NCBI GenBank assembly: GCA_023436245.1
Contig: JAEZJZ010000011.1
Span: 1-26,258 of the forward strand
Length of the DNA: 26,258 nucleotides
Reading direction: 5' to 3'
Origin: Bacillota bacterium
GTDB taxonomy: Bacteria; Bacillota; UBA994; UBA5500
Shown here in pieces: positions 15,053 to 22,614 of the stretch; the first letter of the stretch is position 1, and the number at the start of each line of letters is the position of its first letter. The position numbers were made by a program, and so were the translations under genes. The notes beneath the pieces were generated by a model. The model worked only from the letters and a program-made list of their open reading frames with translations, did no database searches and was not told the DNA's origin.

Positions 15053-15078
15053 GCCAACCCGTGCAGGGTTGGCTTTTT
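15053..15078 (+). terminator. Intrinsic terminator
   Basis: GCCAACCC (15053-15060), GTGCA loop, GGGTTGGC (15066-15073), TTTTT. It is a perfect 8-bp stem that ends the 14060-15037 gene group. Confidence 0.93.
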
Positions 15079-15085
15079 CCATTGT

Positions 15086-15123
15086 GGGACAGGGGGGGGG
15101 CATCTCAAACCGTCCCCCTGTCC
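15086..15123. repeat. GGGACAGGGGG inverted element
   Basis: GGACAGGGGG (15087-15096) is the inverse of CCCCCTGTCC (15114-15123), with a 17-base interior. A related but one-armed copy, GGGACAGGGGGACGG, occurs near 26120. From memory, similar sequences are dispersed in many clostridial genomes. It lies between a terminator and the promoter-like region before the AI-2E gene. Confidence 0.6.
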
Positions 15124-15179
15124 TAGTGATTTTTCCGGTTGCAGCGCAGGCTGGGGTTTTGGGCATCAGCTGTTTCGGT

Positions 15180-15185
15180 TATAAT
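15180..15185 (+). promoter_or_regulatory. Possible -10 box upstream of the AI-2E gene
   Basis: TATAAT is a consensus -10, but the matching -35 region around 15157-15164 (TTTTGG or TTGGGC) is poor or at the wrong spacing. It is plausible because a terminator ends the preceding unit at 15078. Confidence 0.4.
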
Positions 15186-15220
15186 GAGGTATAAGTTGTT
15201 AGTTTGGAGTGACCAAACGT

Positions 15221-15376
15221 GTGAATTTGGAAGAACATATGGGCATGGTTTATGTCCCAGTCGCTTTGGGTGAGATTGTTGTTGATAGCATTGCTGGTTT
15301 GGCTGATCGTCAGATGACGTTTCATCTAGTTTGGCGGAAGAAGAGGGATGGCGAGAATGTTCACAAAGCTCCCTAG
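15221..15376 (+). CDS. Possible small hypothetical ORF (51 aa)
   Basis: A frame starting at GTG 15221 (or in-frame GTG 15209) encodes 51 residues beginning VNLEEHMGMVYVPVALGEIV and ending in a basic stretch (WRKKRDGE). It lies directly after the TATAAT and overlaps the AI-2E start by 29 bases in a different frame. The binding site is weak (GGAG at 15206). I recognise no family. It could be a short leader peptide coupled to the transporter gene or simply a chance frame. Confidence 0.3.
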   Translation: MNLEEHMGMVYVPVALGEIVVDSIAGLADRQMTFHLVWRKKRDGENVHKAP

Positions 15377-16403
15377 TCCAAGAACCATGCTTGTTTGGGC
15401 GCTGACAGCGCTGGGGTTGCTATTTGTCTACTCCATTCGCGGATACCTTCTGCCGGCTTTTTCGCCGTTCATTTTTGCCGTACTGCTGGCTTACTTGCTT
15501 TCACCGTTCGTCGACGCATTGCAGCGCAAGAAGGTGCCGCGGGTGCTGGCCATTCTGCTGATGTACTCGCTGGTCATCTTCTTGGTGATCATGTTCGGCG
15601 CGTTTGTGATCCCAACCATCGTGGAAGAGGTCAACGCGTTGGTCAAGCAACTGCCGGATTTGGTGCTGAAGGTGCAGAACATCATTTTGGATCTGCAGGA
15701 TCAGTTCAGCAAGATCAACTTGCCGCAGTCTGTGCTTGAATCAATCCAGGGCAACCTGACCAGTCTACAGAACTACCTCTTGGGGCTCTTGAACGGAGTG
15801 CCGCAGGCGATCTTCGGATTCCTGAGCAAGAGCGTGACCATCATCCTCATTCCAATTCTGGCCTTCTACATGTTGAAGGACGTGGAACATATCAAGCGGG
15901 GTCTGATCAGTCTGGTGCCGGCAAAACAACGCACTAGGGTGGTGGCGCTGTTTGGCGGTATTGATGACACCCTCGGCGCTTGGATCAGGGGACAGCTGAC
16001 GGTTGGTTTCATCGTCGGTTTTCTCACAGTGATCGGCCTGGAAATCGTCGGCATGGATTTCTCCCTGATGCTGGGCACGATCACCGGCGTGACCAACATC
16101 ATCCCTTATTTTGGCCCCATTATCGGCGGTGCCCCGGCCCTGGCACTGGCCCTACTCCGTTCACCGGCCATGGCCTTGCGCGTGGTCGCGGTGCTGGTGG
16201 TGGCGCAGCAGATCGAAAGCAACTTCATCACTCCACAAGTGCTGGGTAAACAACTCGGCCTGCACCCCCTGGTGATCATCTTCGCCCTGCTCTTGGGCGC
16301 TCAGTTCAGCGGGTTGGCCGGCCTAATTTTCGCTGTGCCGGTGGCTGCAGTGATCAAAGTGGTGGTGGAGTTCTTCTCCAATCACATCCGTCGTGAAGCC
16401 TGA
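15348..16403 (+). CDS. AI-2E family transporter (PF01594)
   Basis: This polytopic membrane protein of 351 aa, a normal family length, has an N-terminal pair of helices (LVWALTALGLLFVYS; FAVLLAYLLSPFVDAL), a soluble helical segment (about 95-150), then C-terminal helices with the conserved GTITGVTNIIPYFGPIIGG, PQVLGKQLGLHPLVIIFALLLG and GLAGLIFAVP. The family was named for AI-2 export, but members also act as sodium/proton antiporters, so the substrate is open. The ATG at 15348 follows an AAGAGGG, and ATG 15357 is an alternative. It is a common neighbour of alaS in Clostridia. Confidence 0.93.
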   Translation: MARMFTKLPSPRTMLVWALTALGLLFVYSIRGYLLPAFSPFIFAVLLAYLLSPFVDALQRKKVPRVLAILLMYSLVIFLVIMFGAFVIPTIVEEVNALVKQLPDLVLKVQNIILDLQDQFSKINLPQSVLESIQGNLTSLQNYLLGLLNGVPQAIFGFLSKSVTIILIPILAFYMLKDVEHIKRGLISLVPAKQRTRVVALFGGIDDTLGAWIRGQLTVGFIVGFLTVIGLEIVGMDFSLMLGTITGVTNIIPYFGPIIGGAPALALALLRSPAMALRVVAVLVVAQQIESNFITPQVLGKQLGLHPLVIIFALLLGAQFSGLAGLIFAVPVAAVIKVVVEFFSNHIRREA

Positions 16404-16404
16404 G

Positions 16405-16434
16405 TTGACATGCGTCATCTGGCTGCGATATAAT
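16405..16434 (+). promoter_or_regulatory. Consensus sigma-A promoter of the T-box operon
   Basis: TTGACA (16405-16410), an 18-base spacer and TATAAT (16429-16434). Both hexamers are perfect consensus. Start expected near 16441. The -35 begins two bases after the AI-2E stop codon. Confidence 0.92.
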
Positions 16435-16440
16435 CCGAGA

Positions 16441-16686
16441 TAATTCCAAATGACTTGGCGATGATGGGTCGAAATCCACTTCATGCTGTCAGAGAGAAAG
16501 CCCAGAGTATGCTGTGAAGGCTTTTCAGTGTTGAGGGATCAGCCAGCCCAGAGCCGGCGGCGATGAGCCGCCACGGTGGCAACCGTTACTTGCCGATCTG
16601 AGCGATCTTGGCCGCTGGCGGCTGGGATAAGCAGGGTGGTACCGCGAGAGACTCTCGTCCCTGATAGGGGCGGGAGTTTTTGTTTC
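16441..16686 (+). promoter_or_regulatory. T-box leader, probably tRNA-Ala responsive
   Basis: The leader reads uncharged tRNA and allows read-through when aminoacylation is low. The 14-base T-box AGGGTGGTACCGCG is at 16633-16646. Its UGGU (16637-16640) can pair with the ACCA end of a tRNA with discriminator A, as in tRNA-Ala. Stem I shows AGAGAG at 16491-16496, the AAAGCC/GGCTTT distal helix and a GCTGTGA loop. Candidate alanine specifier GCC triplets lie at 16542-16544 and 16546-16548. I could not fold the specifier loop with certainty. alaS lies downstream, which supports alanine. Confidence 0.9.
16652..16685 (+). terminator. T-box regulated terminator
   Basis: CTCTCGTCCC pairs with GGGGCGGGAG (10 pairs including G-U) around a TGATA loop, followed by TTTTTGTTT. 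It competes with the antiterminator helix that includes the T-box sequence just upstream. Confidence 0.88.
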
Positions 16687-16707
16687 ACCGAAAACGTGTT
16701 GGGAGTG

Positions 16708-17487
16708 ATGATTTTGACAACAACCGATGCTAGCGTCCGAGTCACCGGTGATACCGCCGGCGGACTGACTGTCGGGATTGTGGTGGCCATGACCCACGAG
16801 TTCTCCGCAACCGTGGCGGAGCTGCTGCCCGGTGCCGCTACGCAGACGGTCGACTGCTCACAGGTGGCGGTGGGCGAGGTAGCCGGGGCACGCTGCGTGA
16901 TCTTCCAGGCGGGCATCGGCACCACCAATGCAGCAGCTGGCGCCGCCGACCTGATTGCCCTCTATCAACCCCAATGTCTGCTCAACCTCGGCACAACCGC
17001 GTTGATTCGGGATCCGGAATCTAACCTGGAAGTCGGCGATGTTCTGGCGGGGGCACTGCACCAACAGTGGGACTTGGACTTAGGGGGGCCGATCACGCCG
17101 CAATGGACGGAGAAGCGCAGCCGGGTCGACGTGCTGCAGACCAGCGTGCTGCGACCGGATGAGCAGCTCTGGCAAATGCTGCATGTTGCGCGAGCGCAAG
17201 TGACGCCGGCCATTCAGTTCACCGGGAACTCATTCTTCTGCACTCCGGAACAGCACCAGCTGTTGCCGGCCGAGTCACTGCCGGTGGCAGTGGACATGGA
17301 GAGCTTCGCGGTCGGGCAGGTAGCAGCCCGTAAGCGCATCGCTTGGCTCAGCCTGCGCGGGATCACCGATAACGGTCGGGCGAGCGCCAATGATGACTTC
17401 TACGCCAATGTGCGCGTGGCTAGCCAAAACGCTGCCCGGGCGGCTCGTTTGCTAATCGAGCAGTTGGTTGCCTCGCAACCGAGATAG
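16708..17487 (+). CDS. Nucleoside phosphorylase-superfamily protein (MTA/SAH nucleosidase-like)
   Basis: The protein is about 259 aa with the PNP/UDP phosphorylase fold: VGIVVAMTHEFSA at the N-terminus (Mtn enzymes have a similar GIIGAMEEE), a GIGTTNAAAGAADLI glycine-rich segment, VAVDMES where Mtn has EMEGAA, and LRGITDNGRASANDDF where Mtn has RxISDxA and the catalytic Asp. It probably cleaves the glycosidic bond of an adenosine-type thionucleoside, but the substrate is uncertain. Start: ATG 16708 is only 2 bases from GGGAG (16701-16705). TTG 16714 is 8 bases away and may be the true start. The frame upstream to 16576 lies inside the T-box. It is in the T-box operon, 15 bases ahead of alaS. 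Confidence 0.82.
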   Translation: MILTTTDASVRVTGDTAGGLTVGIVVAMTHEFSATVAELLPGAATQTVDCSQVAVGEVAGARCVIFQAGIGTTNAAAGAADLIALYQPQCLLNLGTTALIRDPESNLEVGDVLAGALHQQWDLDLGGPITPQWTEKRSRVDVLQTSVLRPDEQLWQMLHVARAQVTPAIQFTGNSFFCTPEQHQLLPAESLPVAVDMESFAVGQVAARKRIAWLSLRGITDNGRASANDDFYANVRVASQNAARAARLLIEQLVASQPR

Positions 17488-17502
17488 TAGGGAGGAATGA
17501 AC

Positions 17503-20136
17503 ATGCATCAACCAGCGACGACCAATCAAATCAGGAAGGCATTCCTGGATTTCTTCGCCAGCAAGGGCCATCAAGTGATCGAGAGCTATCCTCTCTTGCC
17601 GAAGGATGATCCGACTCTGCTCCTAATCAACTGCGGCATGGCTCCGCTCAAGCCCTTCTTTTCGGGCCAGGTAGTGCCGGAGAACCCGCGCATGGTCAAT
17701 GCGCAGAAGTGCATTCGCACCATCGACATTGAGAATGTGGGCAAGACGGCCCGCCACCATACCTTCTTCGAGATGCTGGGCAACTTCTCCATCGGAGATT
17801 ACTTCAAGCAGGAGAGCCTGACCTGGGGCTGGGAGTTCTTCACCCAGGTGATGGGGCTGCCCGTGTCAAAGCTTTGGGTGACGGTGCATCCGGAAGACGA
17901 GGAAGCCAGGCGGATTTGGACGGACGTGATCGGTCTAGCCCCGGAGCGCGTCATCGCCACCGAGGAAAACTTCTGGGACATCGGCCCCGGCCCTTGCGGT
18001 CCTAACTCCGAGATCTATTTCGATCAGGGAGAAGCCTTTGGCTGCGGCTCGCCCACCTGCGCTGTCGGCTGCGACTGCGATCGTTATCTGGAGGTCTGGA
18101 ATCACGTCTTCTCGCAGTACAACCATAACGAGGACGGCAGCTATACCCCACTACCGCGCCATAACATTGACACTGGCATGAGTCTGGAGCGTTTGGTCGC
18201 AGTCGCCCAGGGCGTTAGCTCCAATTACGACATCGACCTTTTCCAGCCGGTCATGCAGGAAATTGAGCGCCGCTCCGGCCTGCGCTACGCGGAGAAGCAG
18301 CCGCACACCATGGCCTTCCGGGTGATCGCCGACCATCTGCGCGGCATCACCTTTGCCATCGCTGACGGGGCAATGCCGAGCAACGAGGGGCGCGGCTACG
18401 TCATCCGCCGTCTGCTCAGGCGGGCTGTGCGTTTTGGCAAGACGCTCGGTTTCGATCGCCCCTTCCTGCATGAGATGGTGCCGCTGATTGTGCAGCAGAT
18501 GGGTGAAGCCTATCCCGAGTTGGCGGCGAAGCAGGAGTTCATCCAGCGCGTGATTGCTGTGGAGGAAGAACGCTTTCACGAGACACTGGACGACGGTGTC
18601 GGCCTGCTGCAAGGCATGCTGGCCAAGCTGCAACAGGCCGAGGAGCAGACACTGGCTGGCAGCGACGCCTTCCGCCTCTATGACACCTACGGCTTCCCGC
18701 TGGACTTGACCGAGGATATCGCGTCGGAACAGGGCATCAAGGTGGACCGGGCCGGCTTTGAGGCAGCGATGTCGGAGCAGCGCGAACGCGCTCGCGCGGC
18801 TCGCGGTGAGCAGGACAGCGACTTCGGCAAGCAGAACATCTTTCGGGATGTCGCCGGCGGCAACGTCTTTCTCGGCTACGAGTTCACCAGTTGTCCTGCC
18901 AAGCCAATCGCCATCGCTGCCGGGGAACAGCTGCTGACTGCGGCCAATGCCGGCGACGCGGTGGATATCCTCTTTGACCAAACCGTTTTCTATGCCGAGT
19001 CCGGCGGTCAGGTGACTGACTTCGGCTCCGCAAGCGGCGAGGATGTCGAGCTGACCGTGCTGAACGTGAAGAAGGTGAGTGGCGACAAGATTCTGCATCA
19101 CTGCCGGGTGGAGAGTGGCACACTCTCTTTGGGCGCGGCCCTGCACCTCGTGGTTGATGGCGAGCGGCGACAGGCCATCCGCCGGGCGCACTCTGCCACC
19201 CACCTGCTGCACAAAGCGCTGCAGTCTGTCCTGGGCGGGCATGCGCATCAAGCTGGTTCCCTGGTGGAGCCCGATCAGTTACGCTTCGACTTTTCGCACT
19301 TCAATGCCACTGCCCCGGACGAGTTAGCGGCCATTGAATCGGCGGTGAACGAGCAGGTGCTGGCCGCACTGACAGTTGACTCCGGCGAGATGTCCATTGA
19401 TGAAGCCAAGTCCCGTGGCGCTACAGCTTTATTCGGCGAGAAATACGGCGATCGGGTGCGGGTGGTGACCATGGGGCAGTACAGCATGGAACTTTGCGGC
19501 GGTACGCACGTACGGAATACTGCCGAGATTGGACAGTTCCGCCTGCTGGCGGAGAGCGGCATTGGTGCCGGGCTCCGGCGCATCGAAGCCTGCACCGGTC
19601 GGGCTGCCTATGATCTGGCCTGCCAGCAGTCCGCTCAGTTGCAGGCGCTGGCCGAGCTGCTGAAGGTGACCGTGGACGAAGCGCCGCGCCGCCTGGAGTT
19701 GACCATCGCAGCCCTGCGCGACGCCCGCCGTGAGACAGAGCGGTTGGCCAGCAAGCTGGCTGCGAAAGAGGCGGACGATTTTCTGCAGAACGCCGCATTG
19801 GTCGATGGCGTGCGCGTGGTGGCCCGCCAGGTGGAGGCCAAGGACATGGATAGTCTGCGGAACATCGTGGATACTGTAAGAGACAAGGTGCAGAGTGGCG
19901 TGATTGTGCTCGGCGCAGCCGCCGAGGGCAAGGTGAATCTGGTGGCAGTGGTGACCGATGATCTGCTGTCGCGCAAGCTGCATGCCGGCAACTTGATCAA
20001 GGAAGTGAGCAAGCTGACCGGGGGCGGTGGCGGAGGCAGACCCCAGATGGCGCAGGCTGGCGGCAAGGACGCTAGTAAGCTGCCGGAAGCCTTAGAGGCC
20101 GTGGCGGGGTTGGTCGCAAGACAGCTGGGGCTGTAG
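17503..20136 (+). CDS. alaS: Alanyl-tRNA synthetase
   Basis: This class II synthetase charges tRNA-Ala and hydrolyses Ser/Gly-tRNA-Ala through its own editing domain. The 877-aa chain has the catalytic domain at the N-terminus (IRKAFLDFFASKGH, then RHHTFFEMLGNFSIGDYF), a tRNA-recognition region (about 250-470), the editing domain with zinc ligands HSATHLLH (near 563) and CGGTH (near 665), and the C-terminal DHHA1 oligomerisation domain with a GGGGGGRPQMAQAGG loop. Start: ATG 17503 is 7 bases from GGAGG (17491-17495), whereas ATG 17497 is only one base away. Expression should be under the upstream T-box. Confidence 0.97.
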   Translation: MHQPATTNQIRKAFLDFFASKGHQVIESYPLLPKDDPTLLLINCGMAPLKPFFSGQVVPENPRMVNAQKCIRTIDIENVGKTARHHTFFEMLGNFSIGDYFKQESLTWGWEFFTQVMGLPVSKLWVTVHPEDEEARRIWTDVIGLAPERVIATEENFWDIGPGPCGPNSEIYFDQGEAFGCGSPTCAVGCDCDRYLEVWNHVFSQYNHNEDGSYTPLPRHNIDTGMSLERLVAVAQGVSSNYDIDLFQPVMQEIERRSGLRYAEKQPHTMAFRVIADHLRGITFAIADGAMPSNEGRGYVIRRLLRRAVRFGKTLGFDRPFLHEMVPLIVQQMGEAYPELAAKQEFIQRVIAVEEERFHETLDDGVGLLQGMLAKLQQAEEQTLAGSDAFRLYDTYGFPLDLTEDIASEQGIKVDRAGFEAAMSEQRERARAARGEQDSDFGKQNIFRDVAGGNVFLGYEFTSCPAKPIAIAAGEQLLTAANAGDAVDILFDQTVFYAESGGQVTDFGSASGEDVELTVLNVKKVSGDKILHHCRVESGTLSLGAALHLVVDGERRQAIRRAHSATHLLHKALQSVLGGHAHQAGSLVEPDQLRFDFSHFNATAPDELAAIESAVNEQVLAALTVDSGEMSIDEAKSRGATALFGEKYGDRVRVVTMGQYSMELCGGTHVRNTAEIGQFRLLAESGIGAGLRRIEACTGRAAYDLACQQSAQLQALAELLKVTVDEAPRRLELTIAALRDARRETERLASKLAAKEADDFLQNAALVDGVRVVARQVEAKDMDSLRNIVDTVRDKVQSGVIVLGAAAEGKVNLVAVVTDDLLSRKLHAGNLIKEVSKLTGGGGGGRPQMAQAGGKDASKLPEALEAVAGLVARQLGL

Positions 20137-20186
20137 AAACTCGGCACTATTTGTCGGTTGATTCTCGAGCTGTAACAGAAATGAAA

Positions 20187-20202
20187 CCTGCCACGAGGCA
20201 GG
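20187..20202 (+). promoter_or_regulatory. Small hairpin in the alaS-ireB spacer
   Basis: CCTGCC (20187-20192), ACGA loop, GGCAGG (20197-20202), then ATTGCTCT. It has no T-run, so it is not a clear terminator. A fragment of the two-hairpin repeat's left arm (GATTCTCGA) lies at 20160-20168. Confidence 0.35.
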
Positions 20203-20261
20203 ATTGCTCTGGGTGGTGTGGAAATATGGACTTGAAACACAATCTGTGGGGAGGGAGCGCC

Positions 20262-20516
20262 ATGCCGGACAATCAGGAAGCAACCAGAGTGTTGCCTAAG
20301 GTGGAAGTCGAGCGCAAAGAAGAGGTGCGTACCGTTCTGCAAGCCGTAGCCGCCGCCCTCCAAGAGAAGGGTTACAACCCGACTTTTCACATTACCGGGT
20401 ACCTGCTCTCGGGGGATCCAGCCTACATCACCAGCCATAACAACGCCCGCAATCTGATTCGGCGGATCGAACGGGATGAGATTCTGGAAGAGCTGATTCA
20501 GCACTATCTGCAGTAG
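20262..20516 (+). CDS. ireB: IreB family regulatory phosphoprotein (UPF0297)
   Basis: IreB is a small cytoplasmic protein. In enterococci the Ser/Thr kinase IreK phosphorylates it, and it limits cephalosporin resistance and cell-wall stress responses. The 84-aa protein contains the strongly conserved core EKGYNP...GYLLSGDPAYITSHNNARNLIR-RIERDEILEEL. The N-terminus is atypical, MPDNQEATRVL, with a single Thr at position 8. The ATG at 20262 has GGGAGGG eight bases upstream. ATG 20226 and the frame from 20151 are less likely. It is placed before ruvX and DUF1292 as in Bacillus and Clostridia, with one extra gene between. Confidence 0.92.
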   Translation: MPDNQEATRVLPKVEVERKEEVRTVLQAVAAALQEKGYNPTFHITGYLLSGDPAYITSHNNARNLIRRIERDEILEELIQHYLQ

Positions 20517-20518
20517 AG

Positions 20519-21472
20519 ATGGAATATAGGCGATTGGGGCAGACGGGACTGCTGGTCTCGCGCCTTTGCTTCGGATCATTGACCATGGGCCCCTTGCAGC
20601 GCAATCTTTCGGTGGAAACCGGCGGTCGCTTGTTGGCGACCGCTTTTGCCATGGGCGTGAACTTTGTGGACACGGCAGAGAGTTATGGCAACTACGCTCA
20701 CCTGCGTTGGGCGCTGCAACAGGGCTGGTCCAACCGGGTGATTGTAGCCAGCAAATCCTATGCGGTTTCCGCGGAAGAGATGGAGCAGAGCGTCAACCGG
20801 GCTCTCAAAGAGCTCGGACGGGAGTACATCGACATTTTCCTGCTGCATGAACAGGAGTCGGGCCTCACCTTGAAAGGTCACGCCGGTGCCCTGGAGTACT
20901 TGTGGAGAGCCAAGGAACACGGCTTGGTGCGGGCGGTGGGCATCTCCACGCACGCTGTGGCTGGCGTGAGAGCGGGGGCAATGCATCCGCTGGTGGAGGT
21001 GATTCATCCCCTTTTCAACCAGGCTGGATTCGGTATTTTGGATGGCACAGCCGACGACATGCTGCGGGCAACTCGCTTCGCGCATCAGCTAGGCAAGGGT
21101 GTCTACGGCATGAAGGCATTGGCTGGCGGGCACCTCTGGCGAGACGTGCCGACTGCGCTCCGATATGCCTTGGCGGTGGAAGAGCTGTCGGCAATAGCCG
21201 TCGGCATGCAGAATGAGGCTGAAATTCTGGCGAACGTCGCCTTGTTTTGCGGTCAGCCCATTCCTGACGCTGTCCAAGGGAGGCTAGAGCGGCAGCCTCG
21301 CCGCCTGCATGTGGAAGAGTGGTGCCAGGGTTGCGGCACCTGCCTCGCCGCCTGCAAGAGCGGAGCTCTTGCGATCGGGTCTTCCGGTCGGGTGGAGGTG
21401 AACCCGGATCGCTGCCTTTGCTGTGGCTATTGCGGCCGGGTCTGCCCAGATTTCTGTTTGAAGGTGATTTGA
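20519..21472 (+). CDS. Aldo/keto reductase with C-terminal two-[4Fe-4S] ferredoxin domain
   Basis: This 317-aa fusion begins with an AKR barrel (MEYRRLGQTGLLVSRLCFGS) with the tetrad D51, Y56 (DTAESYG), K79 (ASKSY) and H110 (LLHEQ). It ends in a 2x[4Fe-4S] ferredoxin domain: C269, C272, C275, C279 and C299, C302, C305, C309. Such proteins may couple a carbonyl or flavin-type reduction to ferredoxin, but the substrate is unknown. The ATG is two bases after the ireB stop with no clear Shine-Dalgarno, which suggests translational coupling. ruvX starts one base after its stop. Confidence 0.9.
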   Translation: MEYRRLGQTGLLVSRLCFGSLTMGPLQRNLSVETGGRLLATAFAMGVNFVDTAESYGNYAHLRWALQQGWSNRVIVASKSYAVSAEEMEQSVNRALKELGREYIDIFLLHEQESGLTLKGHAGALEYLWRAKEHGLVRAVGISTHAVAGVRAGAMHPLVEVIHPLFNQAGFGILDGTADDMLRATRFAHQLGKGVYGMKALAGGHLWRDVPTALRYALAVEELSAIAVGMQNEAEILANVALFCGQPIPDAVQGRLERQPRRLHVEEWCQGCGTCLAACKSGALAIGSSGRVEVNPDRCLCCGYCGRVCPDFCLKVI

Positions 21473-21473
21473 G

Positions 21474-21896
21474 ATGGAACGTATCTTGGCATTGGATGTT
21501 GGGAACAAGCGCATCGGCGTGGCCGTCAGTGATGCGCTTGGGTTGACCGCGCAGGGAGTGACTGTGATCCACCGGCGCTCCTTGGCTCACGATTTGGCAG
21601 AGATCGGGCAGTTGCTGACCAAGTATCAAACCAAGCGAGTCGTGGTTGGCTTGCCCAAGAATTTGAACGGGACGATTGGGCCACAAGCGGAACTGGCAAG
21701 ACAGTTCGCCGAGTCACTGCAAGAGGCGCATGAAGTGGAAGTCATTTGGCAGGACGAGCGTCTGACCACGGCGGCAGCCGAGCGAACTCTGCTCAGCGGC
21801 GACGCCAGTCGGCACAAGCGCAAGCAGGTGATCGACATGTTGGCCGCCCAGATGATCCTCGAAACCTACCTGGCTCGCAGAAAGGTTTCGCGATGA
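21474..21896 (+). CDS. ruvX: Holliday junction resolvase-like RuvX (YqgF)
   Basis: This RNase H-like nuclease is implicated in Holliday junction and pre-16S rRNA 5' processing. The 140-aa chain has ILALDVGNKRIGVAVSD (Asp8), VVVGLPKNLNGTIG, and QDERLTTAAAERTL. The ATG follows the AKR stop by one base, so the ireB-AKR-ruvX set is one operon. There is no separate binding site beyond AAGGTGATTTGAG. The length and the conserved acidic residues are normal. Confidence 0.95.
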   Translation: MERILALDVGNKRIGVAVSDALGLTAQGVTVIHRRSLAHDLAEIGQLLTKYQTKRVVVGLPKNLNGTIGPQAELARQFAESLQEAHEVEVIWQDERLTTAAAERTLLSGDASRHKRKQVIDMLAAQMILETYLARRKVSR

Positions 21897-21951
21897 GTTT
21901 AGCCATGCGTGGTGCGGGGAAAATTAAGAGTAGCCCACGAAGTCGGCGTAA

Positions 21952-21980
21952 TTGACTTTTGGCAGGGGCTCCGATAGAAT
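21952..21980 (+). promoter_or_regulatory. Sigma-A promoter for the DUF1292 gene
   Basis: TTGACT (21952-21957), a 17-base spacer and TAGAAT (21975-21980). It lies in the 114-base gap after ruvX, so the DUF1292 gene has its own promoter. Confidence 0.75.
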
Positions 21981-22010
21981 GGGGCTATATTATGGAAATG
22001 AGGTGTCAGC

Positions 22011-22343
22011 ATGACCGAGAACGAACAGGAATTCGTAATCCTAACCGACGAAGACGGCAACGAATACGAATTTGAAATCGTCGATGTGATCGGAGTTGAG
22101 AGCAATCGCTATGCCATTCTCTATCCCGTGGACGAGGAGTCTGAGGATGAGGGCTACGTGATTATGCGTTTCGAAACTGACGAAGAGGGCGAAGAGATCC
22201 TGGTCGACATCGAGAACGATGAAGAGTGGGAGAAAGTCGTCGGCGCCTGGGAGGACCTGATGGAAGAGGAAGCCGAAGACGAAGAGGGCGACGACGAGGA
22301 AGAAGACGACGAAGATGACGAGGACGACGACCTCGGTCAATAA
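22011..22343 (+). CDS. DUF1292 domain protein with a highly acidic tail
   Basis: This 110-aa protein of the YrzB family has the DUF1292 core at about 8-80: VILTDEDGNEYEFEIVDVI, YAILYPVDE, GYVIMRFETDEEGEE. The last 30 residues are almost entirely Asp and Glu. The function is unknown, and a low-complexity acidic tail may bind basic partners or metal. GAGG stands about 9 bases before the ATG, and a promoter and a terminator flank the gene, so it is a single-gene unit. Placement between ruvX and mltG matches Bacillus and Clostridia. Confidence 0.92.
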   Translation: MTENEQEFVILTDEDGNEYEFEIVDVIGVESNRYAILYPVDEESEDEGYVIMRFETDEEGEEILVDIENDEEWEKVVGAWEDLMEEEAEDEEGDDEEEDDEDDEDDDLGQ

Positions 22344-22359
22344 TACATAGGCAGACTCA

Positions 22360-22382
22360 GGGAACCCGGACGGGTTCCCTTT
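22360..22382 (+). terminator. Intrinsic terminator after the DUF1292 gene
   Basis: GGGAACCC (22360-22367), GGAC loop, GGGTTCCC (22372-22379), then TTT and a second short T-run. It has 8 perfect pairs with a modest T-run. Confidence 0.75.
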
Positions 22383-22470
22383 CGCTTTGCCAATAGTTAT
22401 AATTGAGCAAGGGAATCCCGCCATAAAGAGACAACAGATGACACTGTTCGATTGCAGCCGTTTTTCCTGC

Positions 22471-22541
22471 GTAGCGGCTCGGCATGCCGAGCCGCGCAAT
22501 CGCTGGTTGGGTGCTGAGGGCGCCGTGCACGGCGCCCCTAC
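22471..22541. repeat. REP-like palindrome pair in convergent orientation
   Basis: GTAG (22471-22474) precedes a palindrome at 22475-22494 (GGCTCGG core arms). A second palindrome at 22518-22537 is followed directly by CTAC (22538-22541). Its core is GTGCAC in place of ATGCAT, a compensated change. GTAG and CTAC face each other as in BIME-type REP pairs. Confidence 0.7.
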
Positions 22542-22614
22542 GTGACCGCGCAGCGTAGGCAGAGCACTACGGGTACTTGCGTAGAAGTCGCCGTGTGTAT
22601 TACGGGCAGCCTAC

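Noticed and set aside
16576..16707. N-terminal extension of the nucleosidase-like gene
   Set aside because: It reads through the T-box, antiterminator and terminator, which are RNA elements.
18151..19251. Long minus-strand open frame (366 codons) opposite alaS
   Set aside because: It is opposite conserved alaS motifs, and its composition reflects the complementary codons only.
21893..21955. 20-codon frame overlapping the ruvX stop (ATGA)
   Set aside because: It is very short and basic, lacks a binding site and runs into the -35 of the DUF1292 promoter. It is most likely chance.
22398..22403. TATAAT as a promoter for mltG
   Set aside because: There is no acceptable -35 at 16-18 bases, and it lies about 300 bases from the gene with palindromes between.
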